Positions 28,101 through 36,317 of a stretch of DNA of 64,000 bases are shown here, one piece after another. Every line of letters starts with the position of its first letter. Within the stretch, counting starts at the first letter, position 1. A program made the translations under genes and the position numbers. The notes under the pieces are model-generated. The model saw only the letters and a list, made by a program, of their open reading frames with translations, ran no database searches and was not told the DNA's origin. The stretch is from Flagellimonas_B algarum (GTDB lineage Bacteria; Bacteroidota; Bacteroidia; Flavobacteriales; Flavobacteriaceae): contig NZ_JBEVTG010000001.1 of NCBI RefSeq assembly GCF_040513375.1, forward strand, positions 310,001 through 374,000, in the 5' to 3' direction.

Positions 28101-28485
28101 TGTCGAGCCTTTCGTCGACGGTTATTACAAAGTGGGTGAACAGGAAAAAGCCCGCGAGCTCTTTACCAAATTGAAAAAAGTGTACCAAGAACGGCTAACG
28201 TATTATGCTGGGATCCCAAGAGATGAACAATACAATCGCTTGGAGGATATCCTTTCGGATATGGAGGGCTATCGCCGTAATATCGACATCATCATACGTA
28301 ACCAAGACCGCGAATGGGCCGAAAAAGAAACCTTGATCTTCAACGAATACATCGACCTGTTCTCCCAATTCATTGGGGAGGAGTCCGACTATTTCGAACC
28401 GGATTTACCGGATCCCGATATGGAAGATACCCTAACCATCGATAGTACGGACGTTCTAGAGGACTCGGTGCCTGTCAATGAATAG
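25132..28485 (+). CDS. DUF2723 / GT117-family membrane glycosyltransferase
   Basis: This is a large membrane protein of 1117 residues. The N-terminal half has about ten to thirteen hydrophobic helices with the DUF2723 signature near the start (VEPTGSFWDAGEYISTSAKL and QVGHPPGAPLLQ). Asp and Glu in WDAGEY suit a GT-C-type catalytic site. The C-terminal half (about 650-1117) is largely soluble, with helical TPR-like character near the end and an acidic tail. Bacteroidota members are classed in GT117 together with the eukaryotic TMEM260 O-mannosyltransferase, so protein O-glycosylation in the periplasm is likely. The target is inferred, not seen. It is monocistronic and convergent with the thioredoxin-like gene. 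Confidence 0.9.
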   Translation: MFAKNFGKWETLLGWTAFSIALITYFLTVEPTGSFWDAGEYISTSAKLQVGHPPGAPLLQMIGAFFSMFAFGDPTKIALMVNAVSVVSSAFTILFTFWIITNLTRKMVVKKDKLSNSKAIGILGSGLVGALAFTFSDSFWFNAVETEVYAMASLIMALLLWLGLKWVDHVDEPRGNRWLLLICFLIGLTFGIQFMGFLAIPTIGLLYYFKKYQQTTVKNFLIANIVVIGILMLVYKFSLTYVLKLFGWSEVFFINEVGLPFNSGTIIMGLLFIALFYFALRYTRNNGYQLGNTITLCLMFLFLGFSSWLMLPIRANSQTVVNENNPEDARSLLAYYNREQYPGVESPFYGSYYSDTFAPPGDDIDEKPKYEKDRKLGKYVIVNNYENALQGPNKKHVGIMPRLWSDQHAENYMRYFDRLEFRIKPEYISNTDLRGAVAEFRDLNNRGEIDTEQYIKFLRSFSDYIEVQPPTLGQNLTYLFDFQFGYMYMRYFMWNFVGRQNDVQGKYDNNGQWLSGIGMIDSIRLGSQDNLPSDVLDNKGRNTYFFLPFILGIIGIVFQISRNPKHFWVLFVFFMFTGLAIQFYTNPYIFQPRERDYSLVGSFFIFCIWIGLGVYGLFEEIKKLTKAKIAAPLTTLLCLAAVPLLMAYQNWDDHDRSGRYTAKSTAKAYLDSCQEDAGAILFTIGDNDTFPLWYAQDIEGHRTDVRVVNTSLFATDWYIDQMKRKAYDSDPIPSQLTHDKYRFGTRDAVYYQKVDQVFGREVSESRWSIKDFMNWIESDNPQTKFKFIVEQGGGDVSAYSESNLDIVYYPTNKIRIPVNKKNVLESGLVKAKDSALILDYIDIDLPKSALPKNRILMLDVIANNDWKRPIYFSGGSFDNAEYIWMKDYLQLDGLVYKLVPIKTEYDSPFEMGRIDSELMYDIVSEWDWGNAGSDAIYHDPQTRSQGLSFRGNLARLTETLIDENKIDKAKNVIDMAMTNMPFEYFGFYAFVEPFVDGYYKVGEQEKARELFTKLKKVYQERLTYYAGIPRDEQYNRLEDILSDMEGYRRNIDIIIRNQDREWAEKETLIFNEYIDLFSQFIGEESDYFEPDLPDPDMEDTLTIDSTDVLEDSVPVNE

Positions 28486-28488
28486 GAA

Positions 28489-28509
28489 TTCCTTAGGACT
28501 GCCAAGGAA
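28489..28509 (+). terminator. Weak candidate terminator after the GT117 gene
   Basis: TTCCTT and AAGGAA form a 6 bp stem around a 9-nt loop, 4 bp after the stop codon, followed by ACCTTTTGATT. The stem is short and the T run is poor, so confidence is low. Confidence 0.35.
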
Positions 28510-28537
28510 ACCTTTTGATTATTTAATACTTGGGAGG

Positions 28538-28834
28538 TTAAATGTACTCGCTCAAAATACCGATCAAGGTATTGGCGTCTTGTTCACCACTTTGTCGCCA
28601 GACCATTTCACCTTTTTTGTAGATCATCAAAGTAGGAAGCCCTTTGATCCGTAGTGCCTGGGAAAGTTCTTTGTTCTTATCGACATCGATTTTGATCACC
28701 TTACCTTTATCACCCAAGGCAGCAGCGACATCACGAAGGACAGGATGCATCGATGCGGACTGCTCGTTCCAATCGGCATAGAAGTCTAGCAGGACCGGAA
28801 CATTCAAATCAATAAGTTCACCAAATTTGGACAT
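28538..28834 (-). CDS. Thioredoxin-fold protein lacking the CXXC active site
   Basis: This 98-residue protein aligns along its length with thioredoxin: FYADW, then the active-site position, HPVLRDVAAAL, VIKIDVDKNKEL, and GLPTLMIYKKGE with the cis-proline near residue 66. The site that is WCGPC in thioredoxin is WNEQS here (residues 22-26), so neither catalytic cysteine is present and no other cysteine replaces them. It therefore cannot be a dithiol oxidoreductase. A binding, chaperone or regulatory role is possible. The ATG at 28834 is chosen because it gives the usual thioredoxin N-terminus; upstream in-frame codons lie over a -7 box. It is convergent with the GT117 gene and follows the divergent region before the phosphoesterase's end. 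Confidence 0.85.
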   Translation of the reverse strand: MSKFGELIDLNVPVLLDFYADWNEQSASMHPVLRDVAAALGDKGKVIKIDVDKNKELSQALRIKGLPTLMIYKKGEMVWRQSGEQDANTLIGILSEYI

Positions 28835-28857
28835 GGTAAAAACGTTAATTTCCTGAC

Positions 28858-28865
28858 CAAAAGTA
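28858..28865 (-). promoter_or_regulatory. Candidate -7 box of the thioredoxin-like gene
   Basis: On the minus strand TACTTTTG matches TAnnTTTG exactly, 23 bp before the chosen ATG at 28834. No TTG/TTTG element is seen 17-22 bp further upstream, so only the -7 half is supported. Confidence 0.5.
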
Positions 28866-28925
28866 AGAAAATTTGTTAAAGTACTACGTGAAGTAAGCCC
28901 ATTAGGCAACTGATTTAGGTTAAAT

Positions 28926-30161
28926 TCACGTTAAACCTTTCCTTTTTAAGGTAATCACTGAAATTTCAGGCCAAATCCCGACCCGACCAGGGTATCCGAT
29001 AAATCCGAAACCTCGGTTCACATTGATGTATTGGCCCAATTCTTCATAGACCCCTGCCCAATACTTATAGCGCCATTTCACCGGGCTCCATTTGAACCAA
29101 CCCGGGATTTCGATCCCGAACTGCATACCGTGGGTATGGCCACTCAAGGTCAAATGATAATGGTATTCATCATGGATGACCTGCTGCTCCCAATGCGAAG
29201 GGTCGTGGCTCAACAAAATCTTGAAATCGGCTTTATCGATTTGGGAAGCGGCTTTCTTCAGGTCACCGGCTTTCTTAAAACCACCTGCACCCCAGTTTTC
29301 GACACCCACCAGGGCGATTCGTTGCCCATTGCGTTCCAGATAACGATGCTCGTTCAACAAAAGGTCAAACCCCATATCACGCTGTAGAGACTTCAAATCG
29401 TCGAGGTTCTTGGCCTTTTCCGCTTCTGAGGGCCATGAGGTATAATCACCATAATCGTGGTTCCCCAAAACCGAATACACACCATCTTTGGCTCGCAATT
29501 TCGCGAACACGCCTTTCCATGGATCCATTTCGGTAGCGCGATCATTGACGAGATCCCCTGTAAAAAAGATGACGTCGCTTTCTTGGGCATTGATCAAATC
29601 AACCCCATAGGAAACCTTTTCCTTATCATCGAAACTACCGCTGTGTACATCGGAAATCTGGGTCAACGTATACCCGTGGAATGCCTCGGGCAAATCGTCG
29701 AACTCCAGCTCGTATTTCAAGACCTTATAATTGTATTTGCCTTTGTACATACCGTAGAGCAAGGCCCCGAAAGGCAAGGCCGCGATTCCTAGTCCGATAG
29801 CACTCACGAATTTCCGCCTTGAGGGGAAAAAGGCCGCCCCTTCTTCTTTGACACCGGCGATCTTGTGGTATCCATAAGCGAACAGACGTATCAAATCTTC
29901 CAATAACATGAAAAAACCCAGAAATAAGGCCAACAGGAAAAAAGAGAAAAATATGCCCCCGGCTATCGCGATGTGTTCCCGCATGGCCATGCCGGGTTCA
30001 TAGGTCGCGACGCGAATGACCAGATTGATCCACACCGCCAAAAAGGCAATACCATAACCCAGTTGCGCCCAAGGACTTTTGAACAAGGTTTTGAAGGCTT
30101 GAAAACCATAAAAGGCAAGCAACAGATACAGTATGGATAGTATGATGATAAATCGTGTCAT
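28926..30161 (-). CDS. Membrane-anchored metallophosphoesterase (calcineurin-like, YkuE-type)
   Basis: The N-terminal 100 residues hold three to four hydrophobic helices. A further membrane or Tat-like stretch SRRKFVSAIGLGIAALPFG lies near residue 115, and then a calcineurin-like phosphoesterase domain (about 150-405). Metal-site motifs are all present: ISDVHSGS, FFTGDLVND, LGNHDYGD, ILLSHDPSH and LSGHTHGMQ. The catalytic domain would face the periplasm. Related YkuE-type proteins act on phosphate esters such as UDP-sugars, but no substrate can be assigned here. The gene stands alone, between the thioredoxin-like gene and cutC. Confidence 0.9.
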   Translation of the reverse strand: MTRFIIILSILYLLLAFYGFQAFKTLFKSPWAQLGYGIAFLAVWINLVIRVATYEPGMAMREHIAIAGGIFFSFFLLALFLGFFMLLEDLIRLFAYGYHKIAGVKEEGAAFFPSRRKFVSAIGLGIAALPFGALLYGMYKGKYNYKVLKYELEFDDLPEAFHGYTLTQISDVHSGSFDDKEKVSYGVDLINAQESDVIFFTGDLVNDRATEMDPWKGVFAKLRAKDGVYSVLGNHDYGDYTSWPSEAEKAKNLDDLKSLQRDMGFDLLLNEHRYLERNGQRIALVGVENWGAGGFKKAGDLKKAASQIDKADFKILLSHDPSHWEQQVIHDEYHYHLTLSGHTHGMQFGIEIPGWFKWSPVKWRYKYWAGVYEELGQYINVNRGFGFIGYPGRVGIWPEISVITLKRKGLT

Positions 30162-30203
30162 TCGATATCTTTTTACAAAACTAATTCTTTAAACCGTTCG
30201 CAT

Positions 30204-30935
30204 TCAAACGGCCTTGGATTTAACCGCACTTATGATTTGACGAAGAAGGTCGGCATTCGTTACAGCGATTCGGTCTTCTGCCAAATGACGTTCCGAATTC
30301 ATCGAAATACGGTCAAGGGTGGCGACCTTATTTTCAAAAGCAGTGGCCGAACAGTGAATGGCCCGAAGCCCAGCCTCCAAAAATCGTTCGGCATTGTCGG
30401 GCCGAATACCCCCACCCGCCAGCACGGTCATATCCGTTTGCCGCTGCCAACCGGCCAAGTTCGCCAATCCGACTTCGGCCGAATCCGCTTGGCCCGAAGT
30501 CAAGACGGTTCGAACCCCCAGTGCTTCCAAAGCCTTCAAGGCCGATTCGGGATGCGGAATCCAATCAAAGGCCCGGTGGAAGGTAACCGGTAAGGTTCCG
30601 GCGCGTTCGACCAAGATGCGGGTACGATCGATATCCAAACCGTGGTCGGCTAGCAACACTCCGCTAACGATACCATCGACACCAAAAGAAACGCAGTGTT
30701 CGATATCAGCAAGCATAATCTGGAATTCATGGGGCGAGTAGGTAAAATGGCCACTTCGAGGGCGGATAAGTACATGCACCGGAATAGCCAATCGATCTTT
30801 GACCATGGCGATCAACCCATACGAAGGGGTGATGCCGCCAACCCCCAGCTCGCTGCACAGTTCGATGCGATCGGCACCGGCCTCTTGGGCACGGAGGGCT
30901 GAATCCAAACTGTTGGCACAAACTTCTACAAGCAT
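30204..30935 (-). CDS. cutC: CutC family protein (PF03932 TIM barrel)
   Basis: This is a 243-residue TIM-barrel protein of the CutC family, named for a proposed role in copper homeostasis that is not firmly established. The ATG at 30935 gives the conserved beginning MLVEVCANSLDSALRAQEAG. The open frame upstream of that is antisense to the next gene and unlike the family. Landmarks: GADRIELCSELGVGGITPS, VHVLIRPRSGHFTYS, GVDGIVSGVL, PVTFHRAFDWI, VLTSGQ and VLAGGGIRPDN. It is divergent from the glycosylasparaginase gene with only 37 bp between start codons, so any promoters must lie within or overlap the coding starts. Confidence 0.92.
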   Translation of the reverse strand: MLVEVCANSLDSALRAQEAGADRIELCSELGVGGITPSYGLIAMVKDRLAIPVHVLIRPRSGHFTYSPHEFQIMLADIEHCVSFGVDGIVSGVLLADHGLDIDRTRILVERAGTLPVTFHRAFDWIPHPESALKALEALGVRTVLTSGQADSAEVGLANLAGWQRQTDMTVLAGGGIRPDNAERFLEAGLRAIHCSATAFENKVATLDRISMNSERHLAEDRIAVTNADLLRQIISAVKSKAV

Positions 30936-30972
30936 TTCGGTATCTTTAGAATCTAAAGTTAAGCAACCTATC

Positions 30973-31986
30973 ATGCAACGCCGTACATTCTTGAAAAATT
31001 CAGGCCTTTCGGCCGCAGCCATTGTTTCGACCCCTTTGGTAAGTTCCTGTAAAAACGATGCCACACCAGTCGCCGATACCTCGAAAAAACCTCCAGTCAA
31101 ACCGATCGTCGTCTGTACTTGGGACTTTAAAAACGCTTCGGCAAAAGCCTGGGAAGTATTGGATAGCGGTGGATCGAGTTTGGATGCCGTTGAACAAGGG
31201 GTCCGTGTTGAAGAAGCCGATGTAACCAATGAAACGGTCGGCAAGGGTGGTCGGCCCGACCGTGACGGTAATGTTACCCTCGATGCCTGTATCATGGATA
31301 AAGACGGCAATTGCGGGTCAGTGGTCTATCTTCAAAACATCGCCCACCCCATTTCGGTTGCACGTAAGGTCATGGAAGAAACCCCTCACATCATCTTGGC
31401 CGGAAAAGGGGCCGAACAATTCGCCTACGAACAGGGTTTTAAGAAAGAAGAACTGCTGACCGATAGCACGCGAAGACAATATGAAGAATGGTTGGTCGAA
31501 TCGAAGTACGAGACGGTCATCAATATTGAGAACCACGATACCATAGGCATGCTGGCCATCGATAAGAACGGGGATATTTCAGGGGCATGTACCACCAGCG
31601 GCATGGCTTACAAATACGGCGGTAGGGTCGGGGATTCGCCGATCATCGGGGCCGGACTTTTCGTTGATAACGAAGTCGGTGGTGCCACCGCTACCGGGGT
31701 AGGTGAAGAGGTCATCAGAACGGTGGGCAGCTTTTTGATCGTCGAATTGATGCGTCAAGGTAAATCGCCCCAAGAGGCTTGTGAAGAAGGGGTCAAAAGG
31801 ATCATGAAGAAAAACGAAGGTCGGAAAGATTTCCAGATCGGGTTTTTAGCCATAAACAAGCAGGGCGAAACGGGTGCCTACTGTGTGCACCCAGGGTTCA
31901 GTTACCGCAAGTTCGATCCAAGCGGTCATGAAAATATGGGGTCTGAGAGTTTTTATTCCGACACTGAAGATCATGTGATTTCTTAA
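30973..31986 (+). CDS. Glycosylasparaginase, N4-(beta-N-acetylglucosaminyl)-L-asparaginase, Tat-type lipoprotein
   Basis: This Ntn hydrolase cleaves the GlcNAc-Asn bond of asparagine-linked glycans. The ATG at 30973 gives MQRRTFLKNSGLSAAA, a twin-arginine-like signal, with a lipobox ending at Cys26 (LVSSC). The family autocleavage site is NHDTIGM, where Thr190 becomes the N-terminal nucleophile of the beta chain. GDISGACTTSG and GRVGDSPIIGAGLF are the conserved substrate-binding loops. GSSLDAVEQGVRVEE belongs to the alpha chain. At 337 residues it has normal length. It would act in the periplasm on exogenous glycopeptides (inference). It is divergent from cutC. Confidence 0.92.
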   Translation: MQRRTFLKNSGLSAAAIVSTPLVSSCKNDATPVADTSKKPPVKPIVVCTWDFKNASAKAWEVLDSGGSSLDAVEQGVRVEEADVTNETVGKGGRPDRDGNVTLDACIMDKDGNCGSVVYLQNIAHPISVARKVMEETPHIILAGKGAEQFAYEQGFKKEELLTDSTRRQYEEWLVESKYETVINIENHDTIGMLAIDKNGDISGACTTSGMAYKYGGRVGDSPIIGAGLFVDNEVGGATATGVGEEVIRTVGSFLIVELMRQGKSPQEACEEGVKRIMKKNEGRKDFQIGFLAINKQGETGAYCVHPGFSYRKFDPSGHENMGSESFYSDTEDHVIS

Positions 31987-32103
31987 AAAACAGCGCTTGT
32001 GGAAAAGTCGTGGGACGGATCGTTTTTTTATCCTCTCTTTTTTCTACTTTTAGAAGCACTTCCGAGATGTACAAACGACAAGTAACTTTTTAAGCGCACA
32101 CGA

Positions 32104-34938
32104 ATGTCCGACCAGAAAAGACTGTTCCTTTTAGACGCCTATGCCCTGATTTTCAGGGGGTATTATGCTTTTATCAAGAATCCTAGAATCAATTCCAAGG
32201 GGATGGACACTTCGGCCATCATGGGCTTTATGAACTCCTTGTTCGATGTGATCCGTCGCGAAAAACCGGATCATTTGGCAGTGGCCTTTGACAAGGGCGG
32301 CAGTGTCGAACGCACCGAGCTTTTTGAAGACTATAAAGCGAATCGCGACGAAACACCCGACGCTATACGCATTGCGGTACCCTATATACAAGACATCCTT
32401 AAAGCCTTGAAGATCCCCGTGATTGAATTGGCCGGGTATGAAGCCGATGATCTGATCGGTACTTTGGCCAAACAAGCTGAGAAAGAAGGATTCAAAACCT
32501 ACATGGTCACGCCTGATAAAGACTTTGGCCAACTGGTCTCGGAAAACATTTTCATGTACCGGCCTGCCCGTATGGGCAACGGAATCGAAATTTGGGGCAT
32601 TCCCGAAGTTCAAAAACGATTCGGGGTCGAACGCCCAGAACAGGTCATCGATTATTTGGGTATGATGGGGGATGCCAGCGACAATATTCCCGGTTTACCC
32701 GGTGTCGGCGACAAGACCGCGCAAAAGTTCCTGGCCCAATTCGGATCCCTGGAAGGCCTTTTGGCCAATACGGATCAGCTGAAAGGGAAAATGAAGGAGA
32801 AGGTCGAAGCCAATGCCGAACTCGGCCGGTTATCACGGAAATTGGCCGAAATCAAACTTGATTGTGACGTTACGTTCGACGCCAAGGACTATGAAATGTG
32901 CGCGCCCGATACGGCCAAAGTACAGACTTTGTTCGATGAGCTTGAATTCAGGAGGTTAAAGGAACAATTCGCCAAACTCTATGCCGAAGGTGGGCCTGAG
33001 ACCCAAACGACGGCAACCGTCCAAAAACAAACCGCCCCGGCCCAGGTTGCCGGAAGTGGACAGTTTTCGTTGTTCGGCGGGGATCCGGCTGAAGCGGCGG
33101 CCACGATCAAAGATTCCAGCGGCCGGAAAACGATTGCCGATGTTTCCCATTTTTACCAGCTCATTCAGGCAGACATCGCTCTTGACCTTTTCGTTGGAAA
33201 ACTATCACAACAGACCTCAGTCTGTTTCGATACCGAAACCACGTCGATCAATCCGCTAGAAGCCGAATTGGTGGGCATCGCCTTTTCTTGGGAAAGCGGC
33301 AAGGGTTTTTATGTACCCATGCCCGAAGACCGGGAACAAACGCAGCAACGGGTTGAAAAACTACGACCGTTCTTTGAGGATGAAGCAATCGAAAAAATCG
33401 GGCAAAACTTGAAATACGACATCAAGGTCATGCAGAACTATGGGGTCGACGTCAAAGGAAAGCTCTTCGATACCATGTTGGCGCACTATTTGATCAATCC
33501 GGATATGCGTCATAATATGGACGTTCTTTCGGAGACCTACCTCAACTATACCCCGGTTTCGATTACGGAGTTGATCGGCAAAAAAGGGAAAAACCAGTTG
33601 AGTATGCGCCAAGTACCGCTTGAAAAGCAGACGGAGTATGCGGTCGAGGATGCGGATATCACCTTACAATTATCACAACATTTCAGGCCCGAACTGGAAG
33701 CTGCCAAGACCGATACGCTATTTCAGGACATCGAGGTACCCCTGCTTCGGGTATTGGCCGATATGGAACGCGAAGGGATCAATTTGGACGAGTCTTTTTT
33801 GAACGAGCTATCGGTCGATCTTGAAAGCGACATCAAACGTTTGGAAGCCCAAATCTATGAACAGGCCGGCGAACAATTCAATATCGCATCCCCCAAACAG
33901 TTGGGTGAGATCTTATTCGGGAAAATGAATCTGGTCGAGAAACCGAAAAAAACCAAAACAGGCCAGTACAGTACCTCTGAAGAGGTATTGTCCTATCTGG
34001 CCAAAGACCATGAGATCATCCAAAATGTGCTCGATTACCGCGGATTGGCCAAGTTGAAAAGCACCTATGTCGATGCCCTTCCGAACGAAGTGCAAGCGCA
34101 TAGCGGCCGAGTGCATACCGACTATATGCAAACCGTGGCCGCTACCGGAAGGTTGAGCAGCAACAATCCGAATTTACAGAACATCCCCATCCGAACGGAA
34201 CGGGGACGTCAAGTCAGGAAGGCGTTTATCCCCAGGGATGATAACCATGTACTCCTAGCCGCCGATTATTCACAAATCGAATTGCGGATCATCGCGGCAT
34301 TGAGCGAGGAAGACACCATGATCTCGGCTTTTAAAAACGGGGAAGACATCCACGCTTCTACCGCATCGCGGGTATTCGGGGTGCCCTTGGAAGAAGTGAC
34401 CCGTGAACAGCGGAGCAATGCCAAAACGGTGAATTTTGGGATCATTTATGGGGTTTCGGCTTTCGGTTTGAGCAACCAGACCGATCTCAGTCGCTCGGAG
34501 GCCAAAGAACTGATCGAGACCTATTATAAAACCTATCCAAAGCTTCGAAACTACATGGGCGAACAGGTCGATTTTGCCCGTGATAACGGCTATGTGCAAA
34601 CGGTACTTGGTCGACGACGTTATTTGAAGGACATCAATGCCGGTAACCAAGTCGTGCGCGGGGCCGCCGAACGTAACGCCGTTAACGCGCCCATACAAGG
34701 AAGCGCGGCCGATATCATCAAGATCGCGATGATCAACATCCATAAAAAACTGAACGAGGGCAACTACCGAACCAAAATGCTCTTACAGGTGCATGATGAA
34801 TTGGTGTTCGATTGCTACAAACCCGAATTGGAAGCGATGAAAGCACTGATCAAAAGCGAAATGGAAAATGCCTACCTCATGAAAGTTCCGTTGGACGTCG
34901 AGGTGGGTGTCGGCAACAATTGGTTGGAAGCCCATTAA
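32104..34938 (+). CDS. polA: DNA polymerase I
   Basis: This enzyme performs DNA repair and Okazaki-fragment processing. The 944-residue protein has a 5'-3' exonuclease domain (about 1-290, LLDAYALIFRGYYAF, GYEADDLIGTLA, DASDNIPGLPGVGDKTA). A Gln/Thr/Ala-rich linker follows, then a 3'-5' exonuclease domain (about 345-540, CFDTETTSINPLEAELVG) and the polymerase domain. The latter has DYSQIELRIIAALS, the O-helix RSNAKTVNFGIIYGVSAFG, and LLQVHDELVFD. The DET of the proofreading site is kept, so proofreading is probably active, unlike Taq. A TACTTTTA at 32045-32052, one mismatch from TAnnTTTG, lies 52 bp upstream. Confidence 0.97.
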   Translation: MSDQKRLFLLDAYALIFRGYYAFIKNPRINSKGMDTSAIMGFMNSLFDVIRREKPDHLAVAFDKGGSVERTELFEDYKANRDETPDAIRIAVPYIQDILKALKIPVIELAGYEADDLIGTLAKQAEKEGFKTYMVTPDKDFGQLVSENIFMYRPARMGNGIEIWGIPEVQKRFGVERPEQVIDYLGMMGDASDNIPGLPGVGDKTAQKFLAQFGSLEGLLANTDQLKGKMKEKVEANAELGRLSRKLAEIKLDCDVTFDAKDYEMCAPDTAKVQTLFDELEFRRLKEQFAKLYAEGGPETQTTATVQKQTAPAQVAGSGQFSLFGGDPAEAAATIKDSSGRKTIADVSHFYQLIQADIALDLFVGKLSQQTSVCFDTETTSINPLEAELVGIAFSWESGKGFYVPMPEDREQTQQRVEKLRPFFEDEAIEKIGQNLKYDIKVMQNYGVDVKGKLFDTMLAHYLINPDMRHNMDVLSETYLNYTPVSITELIGKKGKNQLSMRQVPLEKQTEYAVEDADITLQLSQHFRPELEAAKTDTLFQDIEVPLLRVLADMEREGINLDESFLNELSVDLESDIKRLEAQIYEQAGEQFNIASPKQLGEILFGKMNLVEKPKKTKTGQYSTSEEVLSYLAKDHEIIQNVLDYRGLAKLKSTYVDALPNEVQAHSGRVHTDYMQTVAATGRLSSNNPNLQNIPIRTERGRQVRKAFIPRDDNHVLLAADYSQIELRIIAALSEEDTMISAFKNGEDIHASTASRVFGVPLEEVTREQRSNAKTVNFGIIYGVSAFGLSNQTDLSRSEAKELIETYYKTYPKLRNYMGEQVDFARDNGYVQTVLGRRRYLKDINAGNQVVRGAAERNAVNAPIQGSAADIIKIAMINIHKKLNEGNYRTKMLLQVHDELVFDCYKPELEAMKALIKSEMENAYLMKVPLDVEVGVGNNWLEAH

Positions 34939-34948
34939 CCAAGAACCC

Positions 34949-35572
34949 ATGAAACACCCATTTGTATATCTATTGATCGCCGCTTTCGGATTGCTATGTT
35001 GCAAGTCGGAGCCCAAAGAAAAACGCGATACGGAATTGGAAGAAGTATTCTCCCTTATGCAGGGATCCTACAACTCCGCCAAACAAGCCGAAGCCGATTC
35101 GACCTACTACAACATCTCGCTGCACATGTATCCCATCTGGAAAGACAAGGGAAACTGGCTGTATGTCGAGCAAGCATTGAACGCGATGCAAGAGCGTCCA
35201 TACCGCCAACGTCTCTATGAATTACGGCGCAACGAAGCAGGGCAATTGGCCAGCTTTGTCTATACCATTGCCCATGATTCGCTGTGGATCGGAAAATGGA
35301 AAGATCCCAGTGCCTTCGACAGCCTAACGAGCGACCAACTTTCATTGCGCCAAGGTTGTGAGGTCTTGTTGAAGAAGAAGGGGGCGAACCATTTTGCCGG
35401 GCGAACCCAAGACCGCACTTGTGAAAGTAGCCTACGAGGGGCCACCTATGCCCTATCCGCAGTGGCGATATTCGCCGATAAGATCGAGTCTTGGGACCAA
35501 GGTTTCGATGCGGATGGAAACCAGGTTTGGGGGGCTACCGAAGGGGGATATGTTTTCGATAAATTGGATTAA
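34949..35572 (+). CDS. CpcT/CpeT-like lipoprotein
   Basis: This protein of 207 residues has a lipoprotein signal (MKHPFVYLLIAAFGLLCC, lipobox about Cys18/19). Its body resembles the CpcT/CpeT family: the start EVFSLMQGSYNSAKQAEADS, LHMYPIWKDKGNWLYVEQAL, YRQRLYEL, a GC-containing EVLLKKKG region and GYVFDKLD. In cyanobacteria CpcT/CpeT proteins attach bilins to phycobiliproteins, but this window gives no sign of phototrophy. It is better read as a CpcT-fold envelope lipoprotein of unknown ligand. The ATG at 34949 gives the signal peptide. It follows polA by 10 bp and precedes the metallo-beta-lactamase by 8 bp, possibly as one transcript. Confidence 0.85.
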   Translation: MKHPFVYLLIAAFGLLCCKSEPKEKRDTELEEVFSLMQGSYNSAKQAEADSTYYNISLHMYPIWKDKGNWLYVEQALNAMQERPYRQRLYELRRNEAGQLASFVYTIAHDSLWIGKWKDPSAFDSLTSDQLSLRQGCEVLLKKKGANHFAGRTQDRTCESSLRGATYALSAVAIFADKIESWDQGFDADGNQVWGATEGGYVFDKLD

Positions 35573-35580
35573 TTACCCTG

Positions 35581-36315
35581 ATGCATAGCACATTTAAAAG
35601 CCTTGTGTTTGTTTTCGCAGCACTTACCCTGGCCACTTGTTCCTCTAGGGAAATCTGGATCAGCAAAGACCTCAAGATCTTAAGTCTATCCGCACCACGG
35701 GTATACCAACACCTCTCTTTTTTACAGACCGAAGACTATGGCAAAGTGGCATGCAATGGCATGATCATTGTCAATGGCAATGAGGCTGTAATCATCGATA
35801 CCCCAGTAAACAACAAAGAGTCTGAAGCCCTTATCGATTGGGTGACAAAGCATTTGGATGTTCGGGTCATCGGTGTCGTCGCTACCCATTTTCACAACGA
35901 TTGTCTAGGTGGACTGGAAGCCTTTCACCAACGTGAGATCCCCTCCTATGCCAGCAATCTAACAAAACGAATGGCCGAAGAGCGCCGGTTGCCCATCCCT
36001 AAGTTCGGTTTTGATACTGAGATGACCCTTACCATCGGTGGATTGCCCCTAGCACTGCATTATTTGGGAGAAGGGCATACCAAAGACAATATCGTGGTTT
36101 ACGACTTCACAGACCGCGTTTTGTTCGGTGGTTGTTTGGTCAAATCGGTCGGGGCTTCCAAAGGGTATTTGGGCGATGCCAATGTAGCTGAATGGCCCGC
36201 TACCGTAAAGATTGTCAAAGAGACCTTTATTGAGGCCGAAATTATCGTTCCCGGTCATGGATCGACGGGGGGTATGGAATTGTTGGATTATACCATTGCT
36301 CTATTCGAAGAATAA
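35581..36315 (+). CDS. Subclass B1 metallo-beta-lactamase, lipoprotein
   Basis: This zinc hydrolase of 244 residues is predicted to open beta-lactam rings in the periplasm. All B1 zinc ligands are seen: His103, His105 and Asp107 in THFHNDC, His166 in GEGHTKDN, Cys185 in FGGCLVKS, and His226 in PGHGSTGG. KGYLGDANVAEWP is typical B1 sequence, and Cys108 fills the position after the metal-binding Asp. The signal peptide ends in a lipobox (LTLATC, Cys20), so the enzyme is probably lipid-anchored, as is NDM-1. Chromosomal B1 enzymes are common in Flavobacteriaceae. Activity and spectrum cannot be judged from sequence. Confidence 0.92.
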   Translation: MHSTFKSLVFVFAALTLATCSSREIWISKDLKILSLSAPRVYQHLSFLQTEDYGKVACNGMIIVNGNEAVIIDTPVNNKESEALIDWVTKHLDVRVIGVVATHFHNDCLGGLEAFHQREIPSYASNLTKRMAEERRLPIPKFGFDTEMTLTIGGLPLALHYLGEGHTKDNIVVYDFTDRVLFGGCLVKSVGASKGYLGDANVAEWPATVKIVKETFIEAEIIVPGHGSTGGMELLDYTIALFEE

Positions 36316-36317
36316 AA

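Noticed and set aside
30936..31310. N-terminal extension of the cutC reading frame
   Set aside because: The extra 125 codons are antisense to the glycosylasparaginase gene and unlike CutC; the conserved start is at 30935.
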